Below, one piece after another: positions 29,962 through 41,828 of a stretch of DNA of 64,000 nt. The position numbers and the translations under genes are program-made. Source of the DNA: Euglena gracilis (lineage: Eukaryota > Euglenida > Euglenophyceae > Euglenales); NCBI GenBank assembly GCA_039621445.1, contig CP154954.1:9178634-9242633 (forward strand). Direction: 5' to 3'. Position 1 is the first letter of the stretch. Every line of letters begins with the position of its first letter. The notes under the pieces were generated by a model. The model saw only the letters and a program-made list of their open reading frames with translations. It searched no databases and had not been told where the DNA came from.

Positions 29962-31235
29962 TTGCGACTTATTTTCCGGAATGATTCTGGTTATAAATAT
30001 TGTATACCCCAAGACCTGGTTGATGATGTGATTTTCAGCTATCACAACCATGGTCACCCTGGGGCCCCCAAACTTCTTTCACTAGTGGGTCGCAGATGTT
30101 GCACAACCCTGAGTGTAAAAGATTTATATTCGCGCTGTTTGCGAATTTCGCAACGGTGCCAAATTTGTCAGGCTGTGAAACCGCGCAGAGGTACCCCCCC
30201 TGGTACGATGGACTTTTTCCCCGTACCACCAGACATTTTTACGTCCCTCTGCATGTATTTTCTCGAACTTGAACCTTGCAAAGGATCAGATGACAAAATT
30301 TACGGTTACGTTTTTGTTGTATCTGCTTAATGGGTTTACCGAACGAAATCGTGAGTGATCAAGATCACTTGATCTCTTCGCGGTTTTTCACAACTTTGTG
30401 CGTTTTACTCGGCATTGAGCAGCATTTTTCCATTATATACCGCCCAAAAGGCAATGATAGAGACGAGGCAGCCGTGAAATCCGTTGTCAATATGCTTCGC
30501 CTTTCACTGGCTGACTCGGGTAAGAATTGTTTATCCGTTCTTCACTGGTGTTTGTTTTACATCAATACCTTGCCAGGGTTGGTATTACCACACTCACCGT
30601 ACAAAATTGTTTTCGGACGAGACCCTCCGGCCATAGGGGATATCCCCTCGGAGAGACATGCCCGAAGTAGCGTCAGCTGTGAAACGTGGTTTGCAGAAGT
30701 GGAATCACTCCGCTCTGCAGTCCAATCACGTAACACAGAAATTCATTCCAACAAACGGAAATCGTTTTTACAAAACTTAAACACACCTGTGTATAGTCCA
30801 GGTGACCGCGTGTGGGTACGGAATAACCGCACCCGCATGCAATCTTCCAAGCTAGATCCTCTTTGGCTCGGCCCATGCGAAATATTGGAGAGGTTAGGTA
30901 GTAGCGGGCGATATAAAGTTGCCTTGCCCAACGGGATTGAGGACGTCCATATGGACGACTTCAAACCGTACCTAAGCCCCTCAGACGGAAAAGCTATCCC
31001 CTGCCTATATTTCAAGCCCCGTTCCAGATTACCTGAAACGGACGATTTTGTGGTCGATAGGATAATAGACCACAAGGTCGACAGGGGTGTGCACTACTGG
31101 AAAGTTCGTTGGAAAGGGTATGGGCCAGAGGAGGACACTTGGGAGCCAGCATCCAGTTTTGTTGGATATATCCAGCAGGATTGGAAGCTGTGGAACAAGC
31201 GCAATCACATAGACATAAACATAAACACTTTCTGA
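29962..31235 (+). pseudogene. pol: Family 1 integrase and chromodomain, deleted (copy B)
   Basis: The HHCC finger is retained (HNHGHPG, CQIC; copy A GRRYC is GRRCC here). A ~94-bp deletion near 30,320 removes the stretch between the first Asp region (CMYFLELE, the Asp already changed to Tyr) and the second. The SDQDH/DEAAV part and the chromodomain ([18 protein letters not shown]) follow in the original frame to the stop at 31,235. Confidence 0.85.
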
Positions 31236-31431
31236 AACGATTTCGTTTTGGAGAATGCGTGTGTTTTATGTGAATGTTTCGCGTTTATACCCCCCCTGCA
31301 CTTCCTTCTTTCTCTATCTTTCTCGCAGAGTTTTTAATTAAGATAGAAGCCTACTTTTTTTCAGTGCACCAGCACTCACAGCGACTGACAACAAGGTTAC
31401 CCTTGGTTGTCGTCGTCGTCCGGGTAGCATC

Positions 31432-34400
31432 ATGCTGCCTGGGCGCGGACCTGGACCAGGTCCACCATGGCCGCACCCTTCTGGCGCGCCATACCCCCAG
31501 TACCCTCAGTATGCTGAGGCCCCGATTTCGGGTGCCCCACATGCTGAGAGGGTTTCAGCCCCGGTATTCGCCGCGGCTACCAGCAGCCGGTCCGCATATG
31601 CGGTACCAGATCCATCTGCCGTCCAGCAGCCGGCACCTCAGCCACCGGCGCAGCGCAGATCGCGCCTGCCCCCGTATGCGGGAGAGATGATCTTCCGCAC
31701 TACGGAGACGTTGGAGCGGGCGATGCGTATGTGCGCACACCCCCCAACGGAGCCCTTTATGCAAGCCCTTTGGGATGCGTACTGTGCTCAGTTGTTGGTG
31801 GTAGCCAACACCCCGGTGGCTCAGTGGTGTCCCTGTGGTCAAGCCCTGATGACAGGGAGACGGTATTTCTCGTCGGCATCCGATTCCGGATTCGAGCCTG
31901 GCGAGACAATGATGGACCTGGGCGTGTATGTGCCGCCCATGCTGCAAACGCAGACGCCGGTGGGATCCCACACCGTGCACATGCGTGAGCACACGCCCCC
32001 ACCGGTAGGTGAGGCTGTGCATGTCCCACCTGGGGTGACGAGAATTTTTGCTCGCCCGCTCTCGCCGCAGCGAATGCCGCCGCGCGAGTCGCCAGCGGAG
32101 CAATTTGTCTCGCGGTACGCGACGCACGCGGATTACCCGCGCGGCGCACGCGTGCTCCCGGCCGGACAGTCGGACGTGCCCCCTGAGGCATACGTCCAAC
32201 ACATGTCACAGGCATCACCGGTCGCCCCTGCCCCTGGCGTTGAGCCACGGCGGCAGGCGGAGCCCATAGTGGTGGAGGATGAACCTCCCCACCGTGAGGC
32301 AGCCCGACCGCCCAGTGCAGCTCCTGTCCAGACTGGGGATATCCCCCGTCGGCAGGAGACTCCCTACTATCACATGGCACCTCCGGGAACCGAGCAGGAT
32401 GAGCTTGCTCGGCACTTCCTGCAGGAGCCAGTATTCGCGTCTGAAGAGCACCGGACGAGGTATTACTCCTCTCTGGCTGCCCTTCAGGGCCGTGGATACA
32501 CCCCCTAACATCCGTACCAGCCGCAGCTGCGGGTGGCAACCCCGGTATTACCCGGTGAGCCCCCGGCAGGTGTGGCAGCATTACCTGCCACCCTGAAGCG
32601 CGACAGGACTACGGAGAACCTTACCACACAACCCAGGCGACCCAGCCCACGGGACGCGGACGGCCGTGTGGCAATGCAGGTGGATGCCAGCCAGGATACC
32701 CCGGCTGGACGACCACCGGAGGCACAGGTGGCGATGAGCCGTCCTGTTGCCGCAATGCCACCGCCAATCCCTCCGGTATGGAAGGAGCCGCGACCCCCTG
32801 CGTCGAAGCCAAGCCCACGCCAGACTCCTAGCCAACGCCCAGCCACGCCATCACCGCGACGTGCAGCGGAGCGGCCAGGTCCCTCCCCAGAGATGGAATG
32901 GGAAGGAACCGAACCGACTCCTGCGGCACCGAGCGCCCGACCCTCTGGTATTCGCCAGACGGGAAAGGACACAGGCAGGGCCGAGGGCAAAGGCAAGGGA
33001 GAAGGCAAAGGCGTGGCCGGCAAAGGGAAGGGTGAGGGTAAAGGTAAGGGAACAGCACGTGAGGAAGAAGAGGAACCAGCAGAAGTCCTCTCGGACTTTG
33101 AGCATATGCTCAGGTTCAAGGAGGAGCTGGAGGACGAAGGCTGGCGAATGCAGCATTATTACCATGTTGCAGGAAACCGCCCCGTCACTCCTCCACAGGC
33201 AGTCATCGATGTGGTATTACGCCACACCGAGAACCGAGTCAGACTATTCCATTACGGAAAAGATCTGTACGGCTTCGAAGGTGAAGGTGGCAGACCCTTG
33301 CTGGATGCCCAGCCGGGTTTCTGGGAGCTCTGGTTTTGGCTGGGATACCCCTGCCAGAACTGGGGTCTCTTCAGCGATTCCACTGGTCGCAGTTACCTGC
33401 ACCAGTTGGGATTACGGGACCAGCATGTGTTGGCCCGGCGGCTGAAGGCATACTTCGATTGTATTCATACAGTCGGACCCCTCGGCGTGCAGTGGGAATT
33501 CTACCCACTACATCCCGGCGTCGAACGCCTGATCGAGGTGTTGTGGTGCAACAACCTCCAGGTGTGGCTGGTGAGCCATTACGGCTCCACCTTCCGCGTT
33601 AAGCGCGTTTCCCTGGCTTACCCGCAGAGGTATGACCTCTGCTGTAAGTACTGCCGGCAGGAATTTCCTGTCGACTTTTGGGGATTCGGCGTGCCCGGAA
33701 GTCCTCCACCGCCTCGGGATAACCCGGGCCTGGAGATGGGACGCCGCATGCTTATGCATGTGTGCCGCGACGCCCCGGATGTCCGGGGCAGAAGTCGCCG
33801 CGTCCACAAGCAGCGTATTTTTATGCTGCAGCAGTTCTGGTGGCGAGCCTGGACCACCTAAGTCATGGAGGTGTATATACATCTCCGTGATCCCCAGGAC
33901 GATAGGCCTGGAATGGAAAGCCTGCCACCGGATTACGGTGACGCCATCGAGGGTCCTCGTCGTCGGATTCTCGGCCACCTGCGCCCCAACTGGCACCTGG
34001 CTGATAGCAGCCTGGAGGAACATTTGCGGCGGCAGTTTGGCGGTACCCTCAACCGGGAGGTATTCCTTCCGCTGATGTGTCACCCGAAGGCCATCCTCGA
34101 ACAGAGTATGCCGATTCTGGCATGCGTTCAGGAGTTCGAGGAGGGCTTTTCGAGGTCTGGGAAGACACGCGTTACCGCAGCTTCCTGGGCGCGAACAGGC
34201 CTGCCAACGCCTGGGTGCAGCCATCATGGCCGCCACCCTGGCCCAACAGCGCCAGCAGCAGTACGCTGGCATTTTACAGGCTGGCGGACGCTCAGGGATG
34301 TCGATGGCACCCCGACGGTCCTCGTTCGCCCGAGGATCTGCGCGCCTTCATCGCCCCAGAGGATGAACCTCTGGCGCGAAGGAGACGGGAGGCGTCAGTC

Positions 34401-36929
34401 GCTTCCACCACCGCGATTCCGCGGCGGGAGGAACGCGACCGCAGCCCCTCCGTCACCATTCTAGAGGCAGCGCCGCCGTCTCCGACAGGAACGGCTGTAT
34501 CCTTCGTCTCTGCCCCGCGAGCGGCAGGGGAATGATCGGTTTCCCCGGCTCCCGCGGCGGCTTCCGTCTGTCCACCGGTAGGTGGAGACCAGGAACTTCC
34601 TGAGGAGGTAGGTGAGAACGTGGAGGATATCCTCTACGCTGCTCTGCCTACTCTGGCACAGCCTAGGCCAGACGAAGCACCCGCAGGGGATATACCTGGG
34701 GCTGCTACGCCTGTTCCAACGGCTGAGCCTCCAGCCGAGGTGACTGGTATGGTCGTCGAGGATATCCTCGAAGAACCTACCAGCCCCGCAGCACGCACCT
34801 CATTAGGAGGCCGTGTGCTCGGCGCCGTCGTCACCGGCATTACTGCCGTGGCTGCTGCACTAACGCCACGAGGTGGAGGCGTAGCATCAAGCTCCGCCGC
34901 CGAGGTCGTGGAGACACCAGATGTCGGTGTCCCCGCACCCCCATCTCCGGCAGCAGTGCAACCATCTTCAGGGGATGAACCCCAGCCGACAGAGCCATCT
35001 GTCGCACCAGCTACAGCGGAGGATCAACCTCCCGTAGTAGCTGCGCCAGCGGTTGTGGAGGATCAACCTCCTAGACCGGATGTCGACATGGAAGTGGAGG
35101 AGATACCCCCACGACCATCGACACCGCGCAGGGTCCCTGCCGTCCCAAGGACAATGGCAGAGTTTCTGGGAGCGCCAGCGCCTGTGGAAGCACCGATTCC
35201 GGTGACGACCACAGTGCCACGCCTCGTCGGACAGGATGAACCTGCTCGGCGACGGCCGGCTGAACAACCCCAGGAACGTGTGCCGACCCCTCGGAGCGTC
35301 ATGCGCGACCCAGCGGTCAGTATGCCCGCTTCGCCCAGACGGCAAACGTCTACTCCGGCACCATCGGCTCCTGATACCAGGAGTAAGCCGCAGGCGTCGC
35401 CTCCTGATTCCGGGAGTGCGAAGCCGAAAGGAGGCAAACCGGGTGCTGCACCCTGTAAGCCCCCTGCCAAAGGCGGTGATGGGAAACCACCACCGAAAGG
35501 TGGCGCTGGAGGTCAGACTGGCGGACATCCGAAAGGCCCTACGACAATGCACGACTATTCGGCCGTTGCATCGTCCGGGTACGGCCAGATCAAACCGAAA
35601 GGTAAGGCTCGTGGCCGACAGGCCCAATCTTCCGCCGGATCGACGGATGAGGAGCAGGATGAACCTGCTTCACCTCCTGTGTCTGCGGATGCCCAGCTCT
35701 GGACTCAGGATATCCTGACCAGACTAGGCACCGTGGAAGAGAGGACGAAGAAACTGGCTGCTATTAGGCACCAGAAAGGGTCACTGAATCGATGGATTCA
35801 GCCCCTCTTCGTCCGAGGAGAACCTTTCCACTATGCCCCGGAACATACCTGGACATTCTGGAACAGGCGCTCACCCAGAGTACTGGCACAGTACTTTGGT
35901 GAGGACTGCGTGTTGGATTTCCAGCACGGCACGTCCTTTGCCTGGACGTGCACCGTGTGCCACCATGTGCGGCACAACCAACCGCTTGTGCATGTGTGCA
36001 AGCGGCAGGTGCAATCCTCGTGGTTCCATCACAGGGCATATGTGCCGAACTGTGTGGCGCTCGTATGTGGCGAGTGCCTGAACGCCTGGAAGCACAGCTT
36101 GAACTACTCCTACAGTGAGAATGCTCACGACAGGGATATCCCTGCCTTGTGCATCAACTGTATAGGAGCCAAGTTCGTGCAGACTGCTGATGGAGCAGTC
36201 ACCACCATTGTCCCCCACCACTGGGAGACACTGGAGAAGTGGAAGAAGGAGTACAAGCAGGTGGAAGGCCGCCTGAAGCACTCCGACTTCCGAAAGGTAG
36301 AAAGCTACCGCCACACGGGAATGGCCCGTGAGTTCCAGATCGACGCTGGGGCAATGCGCCTCGCCGTCGAGGAACACGCCAAGGTAAGAATGCCTTACCT
36401 CTGGACTGATGGCGACTGGGAGACACAGGTTTACCCCCTGTTCTCCAAGCGTCAGCATGGCGGATACGCCTTGCCACTGTGGCCTCCTGAAGAACACGAT
36501 TTGGTGGACTTCAGAGGTTGGTTGGCGGCTGTATTACGGCCCCATACCGCAAGAGCTCGGACAGCGAGGTGGATGTATGACATCAACTTCAAGCAGACCC
36601 CGGGGATGCCCCCGCAGGTGCCTGCGAATCACCCCCGGATGAATTACATCATCTGGCCGGTGATGCTGCCCAGAATTTTCTGGGAGCAACTCCAACGGTA
36701 TCTTCAGCATCATGCTGAACGTACCAGGGAGAAGCTGCCGGATAATTGGATCAAGGACTGGGAGACCCCTTCCTTTGATGTCAACGATCCGGAGCTCAAC
36801 ACCATTCGGAGTGAATCAGCTCCGCCGCGTTCCCCACGCCAACTGGAGTTGGTTGAGGACCCATTAGGGGACCCCCAACACGACTACTGGCGTGAGGTGC
36901 GCGAACGTCCAGCCGATAAAGGCAGGTGA
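31432..36929 (+). pseudogene. Giant accessory ORF of family 1 (copy B, broken)
   Basis: Same protein as copy A 11,743-17,256. The first 358 codons are one frame here, which shows that the copy A breaks at 12,105-12,637 are indels. Lesions specific to B: stop at 32,508 (CTAA for CTAC), stop at 33,861 (TAA for TAC), a 1-bp loss near 34,150, and a stop at 34,535. The C-terminal 769 codons (34,620-36,929), with the hydrophobic segment and Cys/His array, are open. Because lesions differ between copies, the ancestral ORF was intact. Confidence 0.85.
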
Positions 36930-37749
36930 GGTGTCTGTGAGCGCCAATGCGGCGTCTTTCAGCACCCTCGTCAGGTATTCGCCTGACACCCTGTTTGGGT
37001 ATTCGCCCGAACAACCCCTTCGAAGACCCTTTGCGGTATTCGCCGCTAGTAAGTTCCCACCGGGATGCTGCCATGTGCAGGATTCCGTGCGCATGCATGC
37101 ACACCCCTCTCCCCTCTCCCCTCTCGCGGGCGTGCGACACGCAGCGCACGACGGGGGCCGACGGCCTCTTTTCCTTTCCCTTTCTTTTCTTTTCGGCCGT
37201 TTGAGGCCTTAAGGCTGCCAGACAGCACAACTTTTCTGGCCTAAGCCAACCCCCCACTCCTCTCTACTTTCCCCCCGGGGCAAATGCTGTCGCCGGCAGT
37301 TGGTTTTGTAGAGTAGGATTTCCTTTTGCGTGGTCAGGTTTGACTGGCCATGCGACCTGCCCAGGTTTGACTGGTCAGAGGCCCCCTCCTTCCACACCCT
37401 CCCCATGCGTTTTCCTGGAATGCCCATGGACCCAACCCCAAGTGCCTTGGTCACACCCAAACTGGGTGGATGGGTTTGTTTGGCAAGGAAACCTGCCAGC
37501 CCCATTTTCCCCAGTGGGCTATAATATACTATATACCCAGAAGCCACCGCAGAATAGGTGAAACCATTTTTGCGCGTTTTGGGCTTTTTGGGTCCCCACC
37601 TTTCCGCCCCCCCCCCCTTTTTGAGTGGACCCCTGTGCGACGGAAAGGGCCCCTGTGGATGCGCCAGGGTGCACCTCCCACAGACCAGGTCTGTGTCCGA
37701 AATCCCTGTGGCCAGAAAGGGGAAATCGGGCATAGCCCTGGGAGGGGGA
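36930..37749 (+). other. 3' UTR and polypurine tract of copy B
   Basis: Closely matches 17,257-18,077, including the three GTATTCGCC motifs and the terminal GGGAGGGGGA tract before the LTR. Confidence 0.8.
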
Positions 37750-38065
37750 TGTGTACCAGGCGTATGCTTCTGTCCCCTTACGTTGAGGAAGTTAGGATGG
37801 AAGCAGATCCTATTAGGATCTCCTAATGCGTGCCCCTTCTCTCTCCACAGGTGGTATTCTTCTTTATACGTTTTCCTTCCCTTCCATCGGACCGGACTTG
37901 GTTATCCAGTCCGTCCTCCCTGCATTGCTCTGTGCTTTGCTTCTTGGGAAGTGGGAAAAGGGATTTTTCTGTTTCTCTGATTTTCAGTTCCCAAGCAGGT
38001 GCGCTAAGGCGAAAGCGAAGGCTTTTGGGAATTGGGAAAGGGGAATTGGGAATCAGACGTACACT
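37750..38065 (+). repeat. 3' LTR of copy B
   Basis: 316 bp, followed by GATAC at 38,066-38,070. It differs from the 5' LTR at scattered substitutions. Confidence 0.95.
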
Positions 38066-38606
38066 GATACGCCACGGCAATTTTTTGTTGAGGGTGGGTT
38101 AGAAACACCATGTTTCTTTCAGCCCCCCCTTACGCTTCCCCCCACAAGTCCGATTGGACAATTGCCCGCACCGACCGATACGGGTTCTTTTCCGGCATTG
38201 CCATGGCACCCGGAGATGCGTTTGACAGTACCGGCTTATACAAGTCCCACAGAATTTATGAGCAGTGATGTGGAAGAGTTGGAAAATATTTCGCCTCAAC
38301 CCATTACCGTGATTCAGCGCATAGTCGCAAATCTTCCAGTGGACCACCCGCTAACTCGGCAAATCTCCCATGTCCACACTTGTGTAGCGTATTGCGCTAT
38401 GCCACTTAACAAGGTTTTGGATTTAGATGAAAACAACCAAAAGGTTGTAGAACACAAGCTGAATTACCTTTGGAGTTATGTGCGTGATGTTCGTGAGTAT
38501 TGCCAAACAAATTTTCAATCCACCAATGTGGACATAGCAACTTTGCGCCAAGGTTTGGACACACATTTGCAGGTACATTTGCCACAACACTTCCAAAAAG
38601 TGAGTG
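38066..38606 (+). pseudogene. gag: Family 2 gag, N-terminal part (copy C1)
   Basis: Continues the C1 element after copy B. LETPCFFQPPLTLPP, LPVDHPLTRQISHVH and LNKVLDLDENNQK align with F1 Gag (DHPLVRQFNHVQ, LNKVLQFDEDNQK). It is then interrupted by the 933-bp inserted element. Confidence 0.8.
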
Positions 38607-39539
38607 TGTGGGCGCTGGGAAAGAGATTAAAATTCCAGCAAAGGAATTAGGAATTACACAAAATTCTGTCTGTGTTTGTGTTTACAGTGGCAAGCAGCAT
38701 GTTCAGTTTGTGTAGGGGGTGTGGGCCTCACCAATCCCACAACCCCCTGGCGGCTGGCCCCTGGCGCCTGCAGGTCCTGCCACTGGCTGGGATCCATCAA
38801 TTCACCCAGAGGGCCTGGCACCCACCTGGGACCTGCTGCTGGCAGGCTCAGGGCCCATGGCAGGGTGGCCTCTGATGCCAGGCTGCTGGATGCTGTGGAA
38901 GGACATGTCAGAGACGGGAATGCCAAGGATAGATATTCCAGAGATGACGGTCCAAGGGGTATCTTTGGGCTGTTCTGGGGGGGAACCCTGCCAGAACGGC
39001 CCAAGGCGGTGCGGGTGCCTGCTGCTCCCCCCTGCTGCTGTAGGAGACCGATCCCCCTAAGGGTCGGCCTTCGACCCCCGCCCTGCCCCACAGAGAAAAA
39101 AAATAAAACAGACCAACAGAAAGAAAAATTCAAGATTGTGTTCGTGAACAAAAAAAACAAACTCCCAGCGCCTTTTTGCCGAAGGCAGGTTTAGCTGCCC
39201 GGGGCAGCTTTTTAAGGAGGGGAGTGTGGGCGCTGGGAAAGAGATTAAGATTCCAGCAGAGGAATTAGGAATTACACAAAATTCTGTCTGTGTTTGTGTT
39301 TACAGTGGCAAGCAGCATGTTCAGTTTGACTTTGGTTGTTCAGTTCTGGGAAGTATTGTGACTTGTGCCAGCGCAGGGAATTGGGAAGTGGGATTACAAT
39401 GAAAAGTGACAAGGAAAGTCCCAGGTGGGTGCCAGGCCCTCTGGGTGAATTGATGGATCCCAGCCAGTGGCAGGACCTGCAGGCGCCAGGGGCCAGCCGC
39501 CAGGGGGTTGTGGGAGTGGTGAGGCCCACACCCACTACA
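38607..39539 (+). mobile_element. Non-autonomous LTR-type element with internal inversion (933 bp)
   Basis: Inserted in C1 gag with 4-bp flank AGTG (38,603-38,606 and 39,540-39,543); C2 has the uninterrupted site. It starts TGTGGGCGCTGGG and ends CTACA. The first ~104 bp recur directly at 39,225, just after the polypurine tract AAGGAGGGGAG. Bases 38,713-38,836 are the inverted repeat of the terminal 39,414-39,539, so the 5' LTR is joined to an inverted LTR end. No coding capacity is recognised. Confidence 0.75.
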
Positions 39540-40228
39540 AGTGAAGCCATGTGTGAAACACAATCCCGCAATGAAGCGATTTTCTCCAACCTGCAACATA
39601 GTTTGCAAGCCTTATCCCATCAATTGGAGCCAATTACGGCAATTTTTACACAATTGCAGCAAAAGTTGCATGAACCTCCCATCAAAAGTCCCAATTTGGG
39701 ACAATTTATAACATTGGAGCAATTCTCCACACTTGCATCCGCATTTCAAGAAGCGCAACAGCGAATTTTCCAGTTGAGCGGTGATTCCGCGAATTTGGCC
39801 CACTTTTCGACCCAAGCCAATGAAAGTTTTGCCCGCCGCACGTATGTGCAACAATTGGAGGAAAGACTTTCTCGATTGGAGAAAAAATGCTGCCATTGTG
39901 GTGGGATTCCTGCTGAAATTGCAAGTTTTCACACCCAAATGGCGAATATCGCGAGTAGGATTGAGAATTTGCAACAACAGTGGCAGAATGACACAATGGA
40001 ATTCCGAACCGCAATCGCAGAACCGCAACGCGGCAACCCGTGCACCAACACCGGATATTAGCGGACTCAAGGCCACCATGTCCGATTTGCACAAACAGTT
40101 ACAACAGGATGTTGGTAGCATTGAAGCCTCATTGGCCAATTTGCATACCCGCTATGCGGAAGTAGCTGGTAGGATCCCGGATGTTACCGGCATTCAAACC
40201 GCGATAGCGTATTTGCACAAACTCATGC
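39540..40228 (+). pseudogene. gag: Family 2 gag, coiled-coil part (copy C1)
   Basis: Resumes at SEAMCETQSRNEAIFSNLQHSLQ. It is Gln-rich and coiled-coil-like, with TYVQQLEERLSRLEKKC matching F1. A frame change occurs near 40,060. Homology to C2 stops at about 40,228 (CTCATGCAA). Confidence 0.8.
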
Positions 40229-40401
40229 AATATTATAATTTGTGTTTTTTCTGTTCAGTCAAACCTCATGAGTTGATTGCTGGGCCCGTGGGTTGTGGCA
40301 TTCTGGGATATCTGCGGACCATGGGATTGATTGAAGACTGGGAGATTTGAGTTTTGTGCTGTGGTTTAGGTTTGGAAATTTGAAGTGGAATTTTCCTGCC
40401 A
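40229..40401. other. Junction DNA after truncated C1
   Basis: Not homologous to family 2. It contains an acceptor-like TGTGTTTTTTCTGTTCAG. No ORF is supported. Confidence 0.4.
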
Positions 40402-40932
40402 ATGGGTAGGAAGGCGAAGCCCAAGGCAAAGGCGAAACCAAAGGCGAAGCCGAAGCCAGCCAAACAGGGGGCCCGGGGTCGGGCGGCAGAAGAGGTGTGG
40501 ATTGCGAAGAGGGCCCCCAACCCGGCGCCGCCCCTGTTTCACAAGCAACTCAGCAGTGAAGACCTGACGGATGACGCAGTGTCGCATGCTGGATTGGTGC
40601 ATGCACCGGTGGTACATCCTGGAGCTTGACATGGTCAACCTGTTCAAGATGTACATTCCGGTAATTTGGGCCATGCCGCAGATTCACATGGGGTGCATGG
40701 TGCAGATGCCGCAGATGCACGTGGGGTGCATGCTGCAGATGCCTCAGGTGCACATGGGGTGCAGGCTGCAGATGGCCCACATGGACATGGTGTGCATCAT
40801 GGGGCTGGCCTGACTGGAGGTGCAGATGACGGAGATGTGCATGTAGTGACGGCCCGGTCAGGGCGGACGGTGGATGATGCCCTGGCCATGCATTCTGAAG
40901 TTGGACATGTTGGTGGCAGAACCCGGCCCTGA
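40402..40932 (+). CDS. Basic KAKPK protein with GVHAADA-type repeats (broken)
   Basis: The frame from 40,402 starts MGRKAKPKAKAKPKAKP, a histone-H1-like basic run. After a stop at 40,629 and a frame change it continues at 40,666 with repeats HGADAADARGVHAADASGAH. A related repeat segment (AVHATGVHAGDA) is on the minus strand near 58,560. Function unknown. It may be cargo or ORF1 of a mobile element rather than a host gene. Confidence 0.4.
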
Positions 40933-41269
40933 TGGCAGCATGGCCAACATCGTGAAGGCGGCACAGCAGGTCACATGGCAAGCGACCGAATCCCTGTGTG
41001 CTCCGGCCTGGGAGTTTTCGGTGCTGGCCATGATGGGGCTTGCAACCCCAGGGGCCGCTGAAGCCCCGTCCAGTTCTTCAGGGGAAGCTGAAGGAGAAGT
41101 CCCCAGGGACATCGCTTCCAGCCTCGAAGCCTCCAGGCGGGCAAACAAGGAGTTCAGCTTCGAGGCAGAGGAGGCCCACTGGAGGGCCTTGGCAACGACG
41201 AGATCATTGACGGGTACGGAGAAGAGGAGACGCCGACGAGCCAGGCTCGAGTACCACCGGGCCACATAG
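40874..41269 (+). CDS. Unrecognised ORF with basic C-terminus
   Basis: 131 codons ending TGTEKRRRRRARLEYHRAT, and overlapping the previous repeat protein in another frame. The arrangement (acidic/Ser-rich middle, poly-Arg end) resembles the C-terminus of the minus-strand ORF at 58,355 (SWKRRRRRLKLK). Possibly the shifted C-terminal part of the same gene. Confidence 0.35.
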   Translation: MMPWPCILKLDMLVAEPGPDGSMANIVKAAQQVTWQATESLCAPAWEFSVLAMMGLATPGAAEAPSSSSGEAEGEVPRDIASSLEASRRANKEFSFEAEEAHWRALATTRSLTGTEKRRRRRARLEYHRAT

Positions 41270-41828
41270 CCCACCCTGCCCAGAGGATCGTGGGTGTGGT
41301 TGGTGCATGTGTTTGGGTTTCAAAAAATGAAAGGGGTGCCTCAAACCGAGTCGAAGAGACGGGACTGGGCGGGGCGAAGAGTTCTGTCCAGGTGGTTCCA
41401 CCATAAGGGATGTAAGGGGATTATCATTGGGGAGTGGTTGGGAGTGTGCGTTTCGGCCCCTCTGGATCTGTCCCCAATGCAGTTTTGAGACAATGCAGAT
41501 TTGAGTTTCCAGGGGTGGGCAACATTACCGTTTCCTACTTGAGATGACCCATCTTGTGTGTTTCGACCCCAGGTGGGGGGTACATACATTGTGAGTGGGC
41601 GCTGCTGAGGCAAAATTTTTTCTGAGGGTGAATCATATTAAGAATTGGGAACCCCAGTTTTCAGCTGTATTTTTATCTGACCTTACCCTCTGTTCTGTAG
41701 CTCACAACTGTCTTTCAGTTGATTGCCCAAGGCTTGGATGTCTCATCTTTATTGCTTGGTTTCAATTTGGGAGTTGACACTCAAGAAGTGGGGATATGGA
41801 AGCGCCAGGAGGAATATGAGGAAAATTC
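41270..41828. other. Stretch without recognisable gene
   Basis: No supported frame or repeat boundary. Confidence 0.4.

Larger units (their letters stand above)
21866..38065 (+). mobile_element. Family 1 giant Ty3-like LTR retrotransposon, copy B (16.2 kb)
   Basis: Two 316-bp LTRs differing at roughly 14 positions (about 4-5%), so older than copy A. It shows the fullest F1 gene order: gag, UAG, protease, Cys-rich segment, Dam-like domain, RT/RNase H, integrase, chromodomain, accessory ORF, 3' UTR. It is defective: no gag ATG, stops at 26,432 and 28,223, a 1-bp insertion near 29,930, a ~94-bp integrase deletion near 30,320 and several accessory-ORF lesions. It is inserted in family 2 copy C1. 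Confidence 0.95.
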
